From Cordylochernes scorpioides (taxonomy: Eukaryota; Arthropoda; Arachnida; Pseudoscorpiones; Chernetidae): 64,000 nucleotides of DNA. The stretch covers positions 112,840,010 through 112,904,009 of the forward strand of contig CP092863.1 of the NCBI GenBank assembly GCA_030710605.1, read 5' to 3'. Shown here in pieces: positions 1 through 10,939 of this stretch (positions are counted from its first letter, which is position 1; the number at the start of each line of letters is the position of its first letter). The notes under the pieces are model-generated. The model saw only the letters and a program-made list of their open reading frames with translations, ran no database searches and was not told the origin of the DNA. The position numbers were made by a program, and so were the translations under genes.

Positions 1-103
1 ATTGTGATCAGAAAATGGATGGTTTTGACAAAATACAAACATTTCATTTAAAACTTTGTTTTCTATATGCGTCAATTCTCCTTATACAACCTAATGAAAC
101 CAT

Positions 104-257
104 TTCACAGACACACAAAAGCCTTATTAAGACTTATATAGATGGAAATTTTTCCGGGAGAATATTGATCTGAAAAGACAAAAGTCGCCGACCGTCAATA
201 GATGGCGTCGAGTTTGACGTCTATTTTGACGGGAGAGGCGATCTTTGTAGTCTTATA
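104..257. repeat. Dispersed repeat fragment with TGACG-rich unit
   Basis: A LINE-like tail (AATAAG followed by CTTTTGTGTG, read on the minus strand) ends near 104-130. It is followed by a TATAGATGGAAA-type terminus and, at 184-250, a unit resembling the ones at 61760-61835 and 62095-62155 (CAATAGATGGCGTC then TATTTTGACGGGAGAGGCGA). This is a third, diverged copy of the 61.7-62.2 kb repeat. No coding function is visible. Confidence 0.6.
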
Positions 258-479
258 TATGAAGAGAGAGAGAGAGTTTGCAAATGGGAATAATATTAGA
301 GAGTAAAAGCTACAGAAAAATTCAAGACAATCAAGCTCATAAATAAATTTGTTTGGGTAAACCCGAGGAAAATAAAATTCTCTTATACATAGATTTACCA
401 CGGAGCCTGAAAATTGGAAAAAAAAAGGAAAAGTTAAAAGTTTGGGTAAATACGAATCAAGCCATTTTAAATTAAATTC

Positions 480-1100
480 AAGTACAAAATTTAAGGGAGT
501 GGGAAATCTTTGATATCACCGGTCATGATATACTCCTGTGGTCCTTGCATGCCGTTACCTCCTCCAGTCAACCAGCCAAAGGAATGATGCATTCTCCATG
601 CACCGAGCGGCCATTTGTATGCTCCCTCGCGCAAGCCTTTATGGTGTAGTTCAGTGGAGTTGACCAGTCACACCATCCACAGGTGTCTTCGAGAGTTACT
701 TAGCCAGGTTGCCGTCATCTCGTTCGGACTTGGAAACACCCATCCTACACTCCAATAGAACTTCTCCTTTTTTGGCCCTCGTACCCTTAGTTTCCAGTAC
801 TCCCTGAATCTGCCAACGAATCAAGGACCTCTGAGGTTGACACGGAGAACCTCGTGAAGGCGGAGGGTGGTACTGCTGTGTATACACCTTGGTATTTCAT
901 GGCGCGATCGGCAAGGACGCTCCCAATCGCGTACACACGGAGCGAAGACCCAAGAGTTCAGAACTCATGTCTGACCCACCACCAGTGATCCTACATGGCG
1001 CGCGAGTCAGCTTCTTCCCGCAAACAAACTTGTACTTGTATCTCAGGTACAATGTTCACCTCGTGTACAAAGCCTTCGCATCTCCTAACAACTGACATTG
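480..1100. other. Moderately GC-rich stretch, no gene recognised
   Basis: Base composition is clearly less AT-rich than the surroundings. Short frames exist on both strands (for example 696-887 minus and 889-1095 plus), but none has a recognisable domain, a repeat partner in this window or paired splice sites that I would trust. It could be an old transposon body or non-coding unique DNA. Confidence 0.4.
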
Positions 1101-1239
1101 GGTTTTTTTTTTACAATATTATTTCCAATAAAATATATAAAAAGAATGTCTGAGGAAATAAATGAAATATTAAAGCGCCAATTTATTTCTTTTCAAATTT
1201 TGATTTAAAAAAAAATGGACTTACTTTTTTTGTTATTTT

Positions 1240-2040
1240 AATTTTTTTTGGTAGGGGGGGGGAAGGGGGGGGTGATTTTGGGAGAGGGACACAACGTTGG
1301 TACCAGCTCGCGGCGCAGGGCCATCGAGGTCGGTGGGTCTGACCGGGGCTACGGAGGTCGACGGGGCGGGAGACGGAGGCGGATCACAACGGGGACAGGC
1401 GGCGGGGTGCCCGGCAGGGGAACTTGCGATGGGCGGGACGGCCGAGGGAAGCGGGCGAAGGCTTACCCACGGCGTCCGGCTGATGTCCGCCTGGGGCTGC
1501 TCCTGCAGGAAAACACCGTGACACATCAAGACCATGTTCTATAGGGAAATCTAGAAAGTCAAGGATCAAAGACAAGTTTTAAGTTTGCTCACCCCACAGC
1601 CGCCCGGGACCCGCCGCTGGTGATCTGTCCACTGGTTCTTCCTCCTGGGCCTCTTGATGGTGGTAGAGAGCTGATGGTGATTTGCTTCCCCACCGTCTTG
1701 TCCGCCGTTGCTTTGCTCCACCCCAGGGAGTCGAGGGGACGGTGGACGGGATGGTAGCCACTCCCCGGGAATGGAGCAGGCGTCTTCGTCCTTCCGTCTC
1801 CAGGCCTGAATGGTGATGGTTTGGCTGCCTCCGCCGACTCCGTCAGTTGAGCTCCTCGGCCAGACTGGGGCTTTGGGGAGCTACGTTGCTCCCCTCCACC
1901 GGGCCCCGGGGATAATCATCAACCCGGGACACCTCTTCACCGTGATGACCCGTTCTTTGGTGAGATGTTTATCATGGCGCCGCGGCTGGGCCTGTGCTTC
2001 GAGCTTGCGATCACGGTGAACCCTCTCCCAGCAGTTACCC
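1240..2040 (-). other. GC-rich coding-like island (minus strand)
   Basis: This is an abrupt GC-rich island in AT-rich DNA. On the minus strand it encodes Pro/Ala/Ser-rich stretches (about 1240-1470) and a basic stretch containing KRPRRKNQWTDHQRR (about 1600-1660). A possible 54-bp AT-rich intron lies at about 1542-1596: donor GTGAGC after CTGTGG and acceptor TTTCCCTATAG. A second donor-like GTAAGC lies near 1470. The composition and Pro-rich character also resemble the ORF1-like remnant at 34.7-36.2 kb, so a degraded retroelement ORF1 is an equally good reading. No family assignment can be made. Confidence 0.35.
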
Positions 2041-2310
2041 ATATTGGTATGATTTGTTTTCTAATTGTTGTAAAGTCCTCACTTTGTGAAATCTCCATAA
2101 ATTTGTAAATTAGACCGTTTTCATAAACTCATGTTCACTGAATACAATTGAATGATTTTTTATTTGATGTCCTTGCTCAGTTTTTAATTTCGAAGAAAGA
2201 ATCAAATTGTTTGATACTCCAAGTAGAAGGTTTTGTCTTGCAATATATACGATCTTGACGCCATTTTCCCTCAAGAACGTCTTTCTGGAGACGGTGATTC
2301 TTGATATCTA

Positions 2311-2482
2311 TTATCGAAGAATTTTTCTGTCTTAAGTACAATCTTCATGATTGCCATTATCGAAGAGTTTTTCTGTCTTAAGTATAATTTTCATGATTGC
2401 TATTATCGAAAAGTTCTTGTATTAAGTACAATTTTCATTATTGCTATTATCGAAGAGTTTTTCTGTCTTAAGTACAATCTTC
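2311..2482. repeat. 46-bp tandem repeat (about 4 copies) abutting a gap
   Basis: Imperfect units of about 46 bp begin TATCGAAGA(A/G)TTTTTCTG and contain CTTAAGTACAAT and CATGATTGC. The array runs straight into the N gap, so its true length is unknown. Confidence 0.85.
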
Positions 2483-2582
2483 NNNNNNNNNNNNNNNNNN
2501 NNNNNNNNNNNNNNNNNNNNNNNNNNNNNNNNNNNNNNNNNNNNNNNNNNNNNNNNNNNNNNNNNNNNNNNNNNNNNNNNNN
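2483..2582. other. Assembly gap, exactly 100 N
   Basis: A run of exactly 100 N, the conventional placeholder for a gap of unknown size. It separates the 46-bp array from the ~140-bp satellite, so both arrays may be truncated or collapsed here. Confidence 0.98.
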
Positions 2583-5500
2583 TACATGATTGATCATTGT
2601 GAGGATATCGTTGTAATGACAGATCTGACTGGTGTGGTCTTTATTAAGGCTTTGTGTGGGTGTATAATCGTATAAATATATGTCGATGGTTGCTCTGTCC
2701 CTATATAACAGTAAGTCCTCCACTACATGATTGATCATTGTGAGGATATCGTTGTAATGACAGATCTGACTGGTGTGTCTTAATAAAGGCTTTGTGTGGG
2801 TGTATAATCGTATAAATAATGTCGATGGTTGCTCTGTCCCTATATAACAGTAAGTCCTCCACTACATGATTGATCATTGTGAGGATATCGTTGTAATGAC
2901 AGATCTGACTGGTGTGTCTTAATAAAGGGCTTTTGTGTGGGTGTTATAATCGTATAAATATATGTCGATGGTTGCTCTGTCCCTATATAACAGTAAGTCC
3001 TCCACTACATGATTGATCATTGTGAGGATATCGTTGTAATGACAGATCTGACTGGTGTGTCTTAATAAAGGCTTTGTGTGGGTGTATAATCGTATAAATA
3101 TATGTCGAATGGTTGCTCTGTCCCCTATATAACAGTAAGTCCTCCACTACATGATTGATCATTGTGAGGATATCGTTGTAATGACAGATCTGACTGGTTG
3201 TGTCTTAATAAAGGCTTTGTGTGGGTGTATAATCGTATAAATATATGTCGATGGTTGCTCTGTCCCTATATAACAGTAAGTCCTCCACTACATGATTGAT
3301 CATTGTGAGGATATCGTTGTAATGACAGATCTGACTGGTGTGTCTTAATAAAGGCTTTGTGTGGGTGTATAATCGTATAAATATATGTCGAATGGTTGCT
3401 CTGTCCCTATATAACAGTAAGTCCTCCACTACATGATTGATCATTGTGAGGATATCGTTGTAAAGACAGATCTGACTGGTGTGTCTTTATAAAGGCTTTG
3501 TGTGGGTGTATAATCGTATAAATATATGTCGATGGTTGCTCTGTCCCTATATAACAGGTAAGTCCTCCACTACATGATTGATCATTGTGAGGATATCGTT
3601 GTAATGACAGATCTGACTGGTGTGTCTTAATAGAGGCTTTGTGTGGGTTATAATCGTATAAATATATGTCGATGGTTGCTCTGTCCCTATATAACAGTAA
3701 GTCCTCCATTCTAAATGATTGATCATCTGTGAGGATATCGTTGTAATGACAGATCTGACTGGTGTGTCTTAATAAAGCCTTTGTGTGGGTTGTATAATCG
3801 TATAAAACTACTATGTCAATGGTTTGCTCTGTCCCCTATATAACAGTAAGTCCCTCCACTACATGAATGACATTGTGAGGATATCGTATGTAATGACAGA
3901 TCTGACTGTGTGTCTTAATAAAGCCTTTGTGTGGGTGTATAATCGTATAAATATATGTCGATGGTTGCTCTGTCCCCTATATAACAGTAAGTCCTCACTA
4001 CATGATTGATCATTGTGAGATATCGTTGTAATGACAGATCTGACTGGTTGTGTCTTTATTAAGCCTTTGTGTGGGAGTATAATCGTATAAATATATGTCG
4101 AATGGTTGCTCTGTCCCTATATAACAGTAAGTCCTCCACTACATGATTGATCATTGTGAGGATATCGTTGTAATGACAGATCTGACTGGTGTGTCTTAAT
4201 AAAGGCTTTGTGTGGGTGTATAATCGTATAAATATATGTCGATGGTTGCTCTGTCCCTATATAACAGTAAGTCCTCCACTACATGATTGATCATTGTGAG
4301 GATATCGTTGTAATGACAGATCTGACTGGTGTGTCTTAATAAAGGCTTTGTGTGGGTGTATAATCGTATAAATATATGTCGAATGGTTGCTCTGTCCCTA
4401 TATAACAGTAAGTCCTCCACTACATGATTGATCATTGTGAGGATATCGTTGTAATGACAGATCTGACTGGTGTGTCTTAATAAAGGCTTTGTGTGGGTGT
4501 ATAATCGTATAAATATATGTCGATGGTTGCTCTGTCCCTATATAACAGTAAGTCCTCCACTACATGATTGATCATTGTGAGGATATCGTTGTAATGACAG
4601 ATCTGACTGGTGTGTCTTTATTAAGGCTTTGTGTGGGTTGTATAATCGTATAAATATATGTCGAATGGTTGCTCTGTCCCTATATAACAGTAAGTCCTCC
4701 ACTACATGATTGATCATTGTGAGGATATCGTTGTAATGACAGATCTGACTGGTGTGTCTTTATTAAGACTTTGTGTGGGTGTATAATCGTATAAATATAT
4801 GTCGAATGGTTGCTCTGTCCCTATATAACGGTAAGTCCTCCATTACATGATTGATCATTGTGAGGATATCGTTGTAATGACAGATCTGACTGGTGTGTCT
4901 TAATAAAGGCTTTGTGTGGGTGTATAATCGTATAAATATATGTCGATGGTTGCTCTGTCCCTATATAACAGTAAGTCCTCCACTACATGATTGATCATTG
5001 TGAGGATATCGTTGTAATGACAGATCTGACTGGTGTGTCTTAATAAAGCCTTTTTGTGGGTGTATAATCGTATAAATATATGTCGAATGGTTGCTCTGTC
5101 CCTATATAACAGTAAGTCCTCCACTACATGATTGATCATTGTGAGGATATCGTTGTAATGACAGATCTGACTGGTGTGTCTTAATAAAGGCTTTGTGTGG
5201 GTGTATAATCGTATAAATATATGTCGAATGGTTGCTTCTGTCCCTATATAACAGTAATTCCTCCATTACATGATTGATCATTGTGAGGATATCGTTGTAA
5301 TGACATATCTGACTGGTGTGTCTTAATAAAGGCTTTGTGTGGGTGTATAATCGTATAAATATATGTCGAATGGTTTCTCTGTCCCTATATAACAGTAAGT
5401 CCTCCACTACATGATTGATCATTGTGAGGATATCGTTGTAATGACAGATCTGACTGGTGTGTCTTAATAAAGGCTTTTTGTGGGTGTATAATCGTATAAA

Positions 5501-7315
5501 TATATGTCGAATGGTTGCTCTGTCCCTATATAACAGTAAGTGCTCCACTACATGTTTGATCATTGTGAGGATATCGTTGTAATGACAGATCTGACTGGTG
5601 TGTCTTAATAAAGACTTTGTGTGGGTGTATAATCGTATAAATATATGTCGAATGGTTGCTCTGTCCCTATATAACAGTAAGTCCTCCACTACATGATTGA
5701 TCATTGTGAGGATATCGTTTAACGACAGATCTGACTGGTGTGTCTTAATAAAGGCTTTGTGTGGGTGTATAATCGTATTAATATATGTCGAATGGTTGCT
5801 GTGTCCCTATATAACAGTAAGTCCTCCACTACATGATTGATCATTGTGAGGATATCGTTGTAATGACAGATCTGACTGGTGTGTCTTTATTAAGGCTTTG
5901 TGTAGGTGTATAATCGTATAAATATATGTCGAATGGTTGCTCTGTCCCTATATAACAGTAATTCCTCCATTACATGATGATCATTGTGAGGATATCCTTG
6001 TAATGACAGATCTGACTGGTGTGTCTTAATAAAGGCTTTGTGTGGGTGTATAATCGTATAAATATATGTCGAATGGTTGCTCTGTCCCTATATAACAGTA
6101 ATTCCTCCATTACATGATTGATCATTGTGAGGATATCGTTGTAATGACAGATCTGACTGGTGTGTCTTAATAAAGGCTTTGTGTGGGTGTATAATCGTAT
6201 TAATATATGTCGATGGTTGCTCTGTCCCTATATAACAGTAAGTCCTCCACTACATGGTTGATCATTGTGAGGATATCGTTGTAATGAGAGACTGGTGTGT
6301 CTTAATAAAGGCTTTGTGTGGGTGTATAATCGTATAAATATATGTCGGATGGTTGCTCTGTCCCTATATAACAGTAAGTCCTCCACTACATGATTGATCA
6401 TTGTGAGGATATCGTTTGTAATGACAGATCTGACTGGTGTGTCTTAATAAAGGCTTTGTGTGGGTGTATAATCGTATAAATATATGCCGAATGGTTGCTC
6501 TGTCCCTATATAACAGTAAGTCCTCCACTACATGATTGATCATTGTGAGGATATCGTTGTAATGACAGATCTGACTGGTGTGTCTTAATAAAGGCTTTGT
6601 GTGGGTGTATAATCGTATAAATATATGTCGAATGGTTGCTCTGTCCCTATATAACAGTAAGTCCTCCACTACATGATTGATCATTGTGAGGATATCGTTG
6701 TAATGACAGATCTGACTGGTGTGTCTTAATAAAGGCTTTGTGTGGGTGTATAATCGTATAAATATATGTCGAATGGTTGCTGTGTCCCTATATAACAGTA
6801 AGTCCTCCACTACATGTTTGATCATTGTGAGGATATCGTTGTAATGACAGATCTGACTGGTGTGTCTCAATAAAGGCTTTGTGTGGGTGTATAATCGTAT
6901 AAATATATGTCAATGGTTGCTCTGTCCCTATATAACAGTAAGTCCTCCACTACATGATTGATCATTGTGAGGATATCGTTGTAATGACAGATCTGACCGG
7001 TGTGTCTTAATAAAGGCTTTGTGTGGGTGTATAATCGTATAAATATATGTCGAATGGTTGCTCTGTCCCTAAATAACAGTAAGTCCTCCACTACATGATT
7101 GATCATTGTGAGGATATCGTTGTAATGACAGATCTTACTGGTGTGTCTTTATTAAGGCTTTGTGTGGGTGTATAATCGTATAAATATATGTCGAATGGTT
7201 GCTCTGTCCCTATATAACAGTAAGTCCTCACTACATGATTGATCATTGTGAGGATATCGTTGTAATGACAGATCTGACTGGTGTGTCTTAATAAAGACTT
7301 TGTGTGGGTGTATAA
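2583..7315. repeat. ~140-bp satellite array, about 34 copies
   Basis: Head-to-tail monomers of 140-141 bp begin TACATGATTGATCATTGTGA and contain GTGTGTCTTAATAAAGGC, TTTGTGTGGGTGTATAATCG and CCCTATATAACAGTAAGTCC. Most copies differ by single substitutions or 1-bp indels (CGATGG versus CGAATGG is the commonest), with a noisier block around 3700-4050. The open frames across it on the minus strand are products of the repeat period and are not genes. Each monomer carries the AATAAAGGCTTTGTGTG motif that also ends several LINE-like copies in this window. Confidence 0.95.
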
Positions 7316-7475
7316 GACTGATGTATCAATAGAGGCTTTGTGTGTGTGTGACAATTAAAACAAATTTATTAACATCTCGTCAATATATACACTCAAGGAG
7401 AGTTATAATAGTAAAGTTAATTAGATTTAAAATGAAGAGAAAAACATTTAAAATAGACGGAGGGTCGTCTGGATC
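7316..7475 (-). repeat. 3' UTR and tail of ORF1-type retroelement copy D
   Basis: Read on the minus strand, this follows the ORF stop at 7476 and ends in AATAAATTTGTTTTAATTGT plus a (CA)n tail. A stem-loop (ATTGAC, loop, GTTAAT) lies at 7368-7384, immediately before the terminal ATAAA. A second tail-like motif (ATCAATAGAGGCTTTGTGTG on plus, 7322-7341) joins it to the satellite array. Confidence 0.6.
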
Positions 7476-7885
7476 TTATAAGGAGTTTAAAGGCTTTTTG
7501 AGTTTTAACAGGCTCCTGCCAGTCGTGGAGTCAATGTCCCCAAAATGCTCGATGACATACTTGAGGTAATAAGCAAGAATAGTCTTGTTTTCAGGCGAGA
7601 GTCGCCCTATAAGATCATCCCTATCAAAGTCGTAATAGATTGCAAGTATGATATCCTCCCTGGTTGTATTGCCCTCATACAGGGGGCTCAGGAGAGTTGT
7701 ATCGTTCAGTTGGTGGAATGTTTGGGATAGCTGCTGGTGGGAAACCTTGTTCTTAGAGGGATGGGTCGAAGAGGGCGCAGGAGCTGACTGGAGCTCATGG
7801 GTCGTCGGGGCAGGTATCGGAGGCGGTGGGGCCACTACGGATGGCCTGTTGTTAAGCTCTTTCTTGGCCAACCCGAGGACCTTGT
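7476..7885 (-). pseudogene. ORF1-type retroelement protein, C-terminal fragment (copy D)
   Basis: A minus-strand frame whose first part is Pro/Ala-rich (VAPPPPIPAPTT). Its C-terminal segment contains LSPENKTILAYYLKYVIEHF. This C-terminal motif recurs in the fragments at 7932-8140, 34693-35100 and 49652-49835, which places the fragment in one retroelement ORF family. The frame has no ATG at its 5' end: it starts in the tail of the adjacent copy, so the copy is 5'-truncated. The stop is followed by about 130 bp of 3' UTR and a CA tail with no second ORF. The function of the motif is unknown. A nonautonomous ORF1-only element or a gag-like LINE ORF1 are both possible. Confidence 0.6.
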
Positions 7886-8140
7886 GTGTGTGTGACAATT
7901 GAAACAAATTTTTCGACTTCTTGTCAATAATTTACATTAAAAATGGAAATAAATAAACAAATATACAGATGATCATCCGGGGGATGTGCCCCGGCGGGTG
8001 AGCCTTTTTTCCCAGGAGATGAGCGGGTCCTCCGGTCAGCCCAACCTGTACGAAGTACCGGTAGATGATGGATTTGGCCGACGCCAGGATAGCGAAGTCT
8101 TCGAGGGACAGACCCGAAAATCGAGGCCCGCAAGTGTGTG
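7886..8140 (-). pseudogene. ORF1-type retroelement C-terminal fragment (copy C)
   Basis: The minus-strand frame encodes GLSLEDFAILASAKSIIYRY, a clear relative of the 49.7-kb fragment (DDDALVILASAKTQIYRYF) and a weaker one of the 7476-7885 fragment. The 3' UTR contains a stem-loop at 7912-7928 (ATTGAC AAGAA GTCGAA) and ends AATTTGTTTCAATTGTCACA with a CA tail that abuts the 5' break of copy D. The copy is truncated on its 5' side at another TGTGTGTG tract near 8138. Confidence 0.6.
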
Positions 8141-8206
8141 TGTATAAGACTGGTCTCTCCGGTTTCAAAATAACTTTATTAGGCGCCGCTCGAAAACCTA
8201 GCTTAT
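8138..8206 (-). repeat. Retroelement 3' terminus (minus strand)
   Basis: Minus-strand reading: CGGCGCCTAATAAAGTTATT followed by a sequence ending CTTATACACACACAC. The same terminus, without the CA tail, recurs at 8848-8905. Like its neighbours it ends at a CA/TG tract. Confidence 0.6.
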
Positions 8207-8586
8207 GATATTTACAATGGATAATATGTACATTTACAGTATATTTACATATTTACAATGGATAATATGTACATTTACAGTATATTTACATATTTACAAT
8301 GGATAATATGTACATTTACAGTATATTTACATATTTACAATGGATAATATGTACATTTACAGTATATTTACATATTTACAATGGATAATATATACATTTA
8401 CAGTATATTTACATATTTACAATGGATAATATGTACATTTACAGTTTATTTACATATTTACAATGGATAATATGTACATTTACAGTATATTTACATATTT
8501 ACAATGGATAATATATACATTTACAGTATATTTACATATTTACAATGGATAATATGTACATTTACAGTTTATTTACATATTTACAA
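8207..8586. repeat. 41-bp minisatellite, about 9 copies
   Basis: Units of 41 bp contain TTACAATGGATAATATGTAC and ATTTACAGTATATTTACATA. The spacing between successive GGATAATAT blocks is exactly 41. It lies directly upstream of a retroelement 3' terminus in minus orientation, in the place of its 3' UTR. The single-copy motif TATTTACAATG is also present at the related terminus near 8892. Confidence 0.95.
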
Positions 8587-9470
8587 AGTTAGAGTCTTGT
8601 GCGGGGTCTTGAATTCGGAGTGCTCTTTTTTCTAAGATGGGCTGTTATCCTCGTTTATTTTTTTGCTAGCTTTATGTTTTTTCTTTCGTTTTATTACGAG
8701 TACGTTTGTTTTCAGTTGATATAAGAGTTGCCTTGGGTTTGGGTTTCATTCTCTTTAATTCTTGTTTGTAATTACAGGCTTCTCTGAATGTTATGTTTTC
8801 AAGATTTTCTTATTTATCATGGACTAGTGTCTTATTCCTGTTCCAAAATAACTTTATTAGGTACCGCTCAAAAAGAGAAACCTACCTTAGGTTATTTACA
8901 ATGAAAAATATGAACAGGTTCTAACAGGAAAAAGTGTCCAATACAGGATTCGATCCTGGTTCATGGCTGTCGGGAATCGAGGGTTTTAGGTGCCGGCCGT
9001 TTTCAAGGTCATTCCTAATTATTGTTAGCCTTCAAAAAAGACATCAAACTATTCTTTAAATTATTATTTTTTTTTAAATAAACGCTTTTATAATTTATAC
9101 AAACCTATGAAACACAATGCAACTGAATATACGCTTTAAAATACAATTAATTAAATTTCATTTGATTATTTTAAGGAGAAAAAGTTACAATCAACACGAT
9201 CACATCAAAACGATACATCGTCTTGCCTGGTGCTTAAAGGGTTAACCACTTGTCAACCGATCTTCTTTGGTGTCTTAATAAAGTGTCTTTGTGTGTGTTG
9301 TGTTATATTTGTTATAAGTGAATTAGGATAAATATTTAAATTATTTTAGAATTTAGAAATTTTTTGTTTTCTAAATGTAATTATGGATATTTTTTCTACA
9401 CCTCTCTATATATAATTCGCATTTAGCGCGCCATCTGTTATTAGAAATTGAAACTATTACAGACACGTCT
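8587..9470. other. AT-rich repeat debris, no gene
   Basis: Holds a second copy of the CCTAATAAAGTTATTTTG terminus (8846-8905, minus), a region near 8930-8965 with a weak B-box-like GGATCGAATCC on the minus strand, and a GTCTTAATAAAG...TTTGTGTGTG tail at 9270-9300 (plus). No coding region is recognised. Confidence 0.5.
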
Positions 9471-9479
9471 GATTCTTTT

Positions 9480-9625
9480 TTAAAATTAAACCATTTTCTC
9501 TACTGCCCTTACTGTAAGGATAAATCAATGGCCTGGCTTCATCAGTGGTGAACCTTTCAGATTAAACTTGCGAAATCGCTGGGAGGGTTCACTAATGATG
9601 ATATATATATATATCATAAAAGGCA
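9480..9625. mobile_element. Foldback MITE fragment (ACTGCCCTTACTG family)
   Basis: Contains ACTGCCCTTACTG, GGCCTGGCTTCATCAGTGGT and CGCTGGGAGGGTTCA, the signature shared with the copies at 15.0, 19.4, 32.0, 52.5 and 62.6 kb. It ends in an (AT)n tract at about 9600-9614. Confidence 0.55.
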
Positions 9626-10000
9626 CCTCTCCCTTTAAATTGTGCATCAGAACGAGGGCACTGTGCATCACCCCAGTAAAAAACTTTACTAGTGATTATA
9701 AAGAATAATCCACAACACCAGTTTTGGAAAATCCAGACAAAAAGCTAACAACTTGTATTGTTACAAACCACGGAAATTTCAAAAGTTTTTAAATAGAATA
9801 AAGGCAGTGTTAAATATCCATTTTAGTGGGCAAGCGGCTCGAAAACACGACCCCATCGAGCAGCACGCGGTGGCGGCGGGCGTGGTGTGCGCCTGCGCAG
9901 GATCGACTATAGAACAGTTGCTGGCAGACAAAGAAGAATGGCGGTCGCCAATGTTTACGTTTTTTTGGTTTCCTTTTCTTTTGTTCTTTAATTTACATAT

Positions 10001-10203
10001 AAAATTTTACACAAATAAATTTACTGGCAATGCGTTTTTTTTTTTTTTTTATAAATCTCTACAGACCTTACTGCAATGATATGATTTAATGAATGAGCCA
10101 AGCCCTCTCATTCATTAAATCATATCATTGCAGTAAGGTCTGTAGAGATTTATAAAAAAAAAAAAGAAACGCATTGCCAGTAAATTTATTTGTGTAAAAT
10201 TTT
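10001..10203. mobile_element. 203-bp near-perfect palindrome (foldback MITE)
   Basis: The arms start AAAATTTTACACAAATAAAT and run through TTACTGGCAATGCG, a poly-T/poly-A block and CTACAGACCTTACTGCAATG to a short loop near 10096-10105. The inverted copy is almost perfect. The core resembles the other ACTGC...TTACTGC foldback copies. A hairpin this long is difficult to clone and replicate. Confidence 0.85.
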
Positions 10204-10365
10204 AATGATAGAGGGCAATAAAATTTAATTTACTAATTTACATATAGTTATATGTGTAAATAAATAATATTATCTTTAATATGTTTAAAATTTAATTAAA
10301 ATTAAAAGCAATAAATAAAGGCTTTTTAGTAAATTCTATTTATTTTTGTTATTAATTAACAGGCA

Positions 10366-10614
10366 ATGGAGGATTCAAATTGCTTTTGTGGTATTGAGGA
10401 ACAAACCTCAAGACATCTACTGATCGATTGCCCAGCATTTCAAGATTATAGAATGAAGAATGAACTAGTTGTTTGTGAACTTAACGATTTGATTTCCGAT
10501 AAAAAAAAAATCATATTTAAAGTTCAATTCATTTTTAAAATACATTCTAAACTTTCTACAAAATCTGGATCTGTTGGGCCAGATTTTCACAAAATAGACC
10601 CAACAATGATGTAA
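10366..10614 (+). pseudogene. LINE ORF2 C-terminal fragment (zinc-finger-like)
   Basis: The frame begins with CFCGIEEQTSRHLLIDCP, the CX1CX8HX4C-type motif typical of the C-terminus of R1/Jockey-like LINE ORF2 proteins, downstream of the reverse transcriptase. It continues FQDYRMKNELV and then degenerates to low-complexity K/I/F sequence. No endonuclease or RT domain is present, so the copy is 5'-truncated and dead. The related motif at 28018-28221 belongs to the same broad class but not the same subfamily. Confidence 0.7.
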
Positions 10615-10690
10615 ACATTTACATCATATATATGCACAGTGTCTTGCCGAAGTGTTTGTTGTCTAGATGGAGAATTCCCCAACGATGGCC

Positions 10691-10905
10691 AACGATGCTT
10701 TAAAGGCCAAAGCCGGGGAAGACGCCCAGTTGGAGATGACACTGACCCTGTCCATGTATCACGAAGCCCGCTGCAGAAAGGTTCAGAGGGGGGTGTACTA
10801 TGCCTTTAAAGGCCAAAGCCGGGGAAGACGCCCAGTTGGAGATGACTCTGACCCTGTCCAAGTATCCCGAAGCCCGCTGCAGAAAGGTCCAGAGGAGGGT
10901 GTACA
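10691..10905 (+). repeat. 106-bp tandem duplication of a coding-like, GC-rich unit
   Basis: Two copies, spaced 106 bp, read CTTTAAAGGCCAAAGCCGGG ... GAAGCCCGCTGCAGAAAGGT. Each encodes AKAGEDAQLEMTLTLS followed by EARCRKVQR. The period is not divisible by three, so the reading frame shifts between copies. The protein is not recognised; the codon character suggests an old transposon ORF. Confidence 0.8.
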
Positions 10906-10939
10906 AACTATATATATGTAAATTATTGCCAATCACCTT

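Noticed and set aside
3205..7106. Long minus-strand open frames repeating MINHVVEDLLLYRDRATI
   Set aside because: They follow exactly from the ~140-bp satellite, change frame whenever a monomer has a 1-bp indel, and have no codon or domain support.
8930..8965. tRNA gene or SINE head on the minus strand
   Set aside because: Only a B-box-like GGATCGAATCC is visible; no A box or stems at proper spacing.
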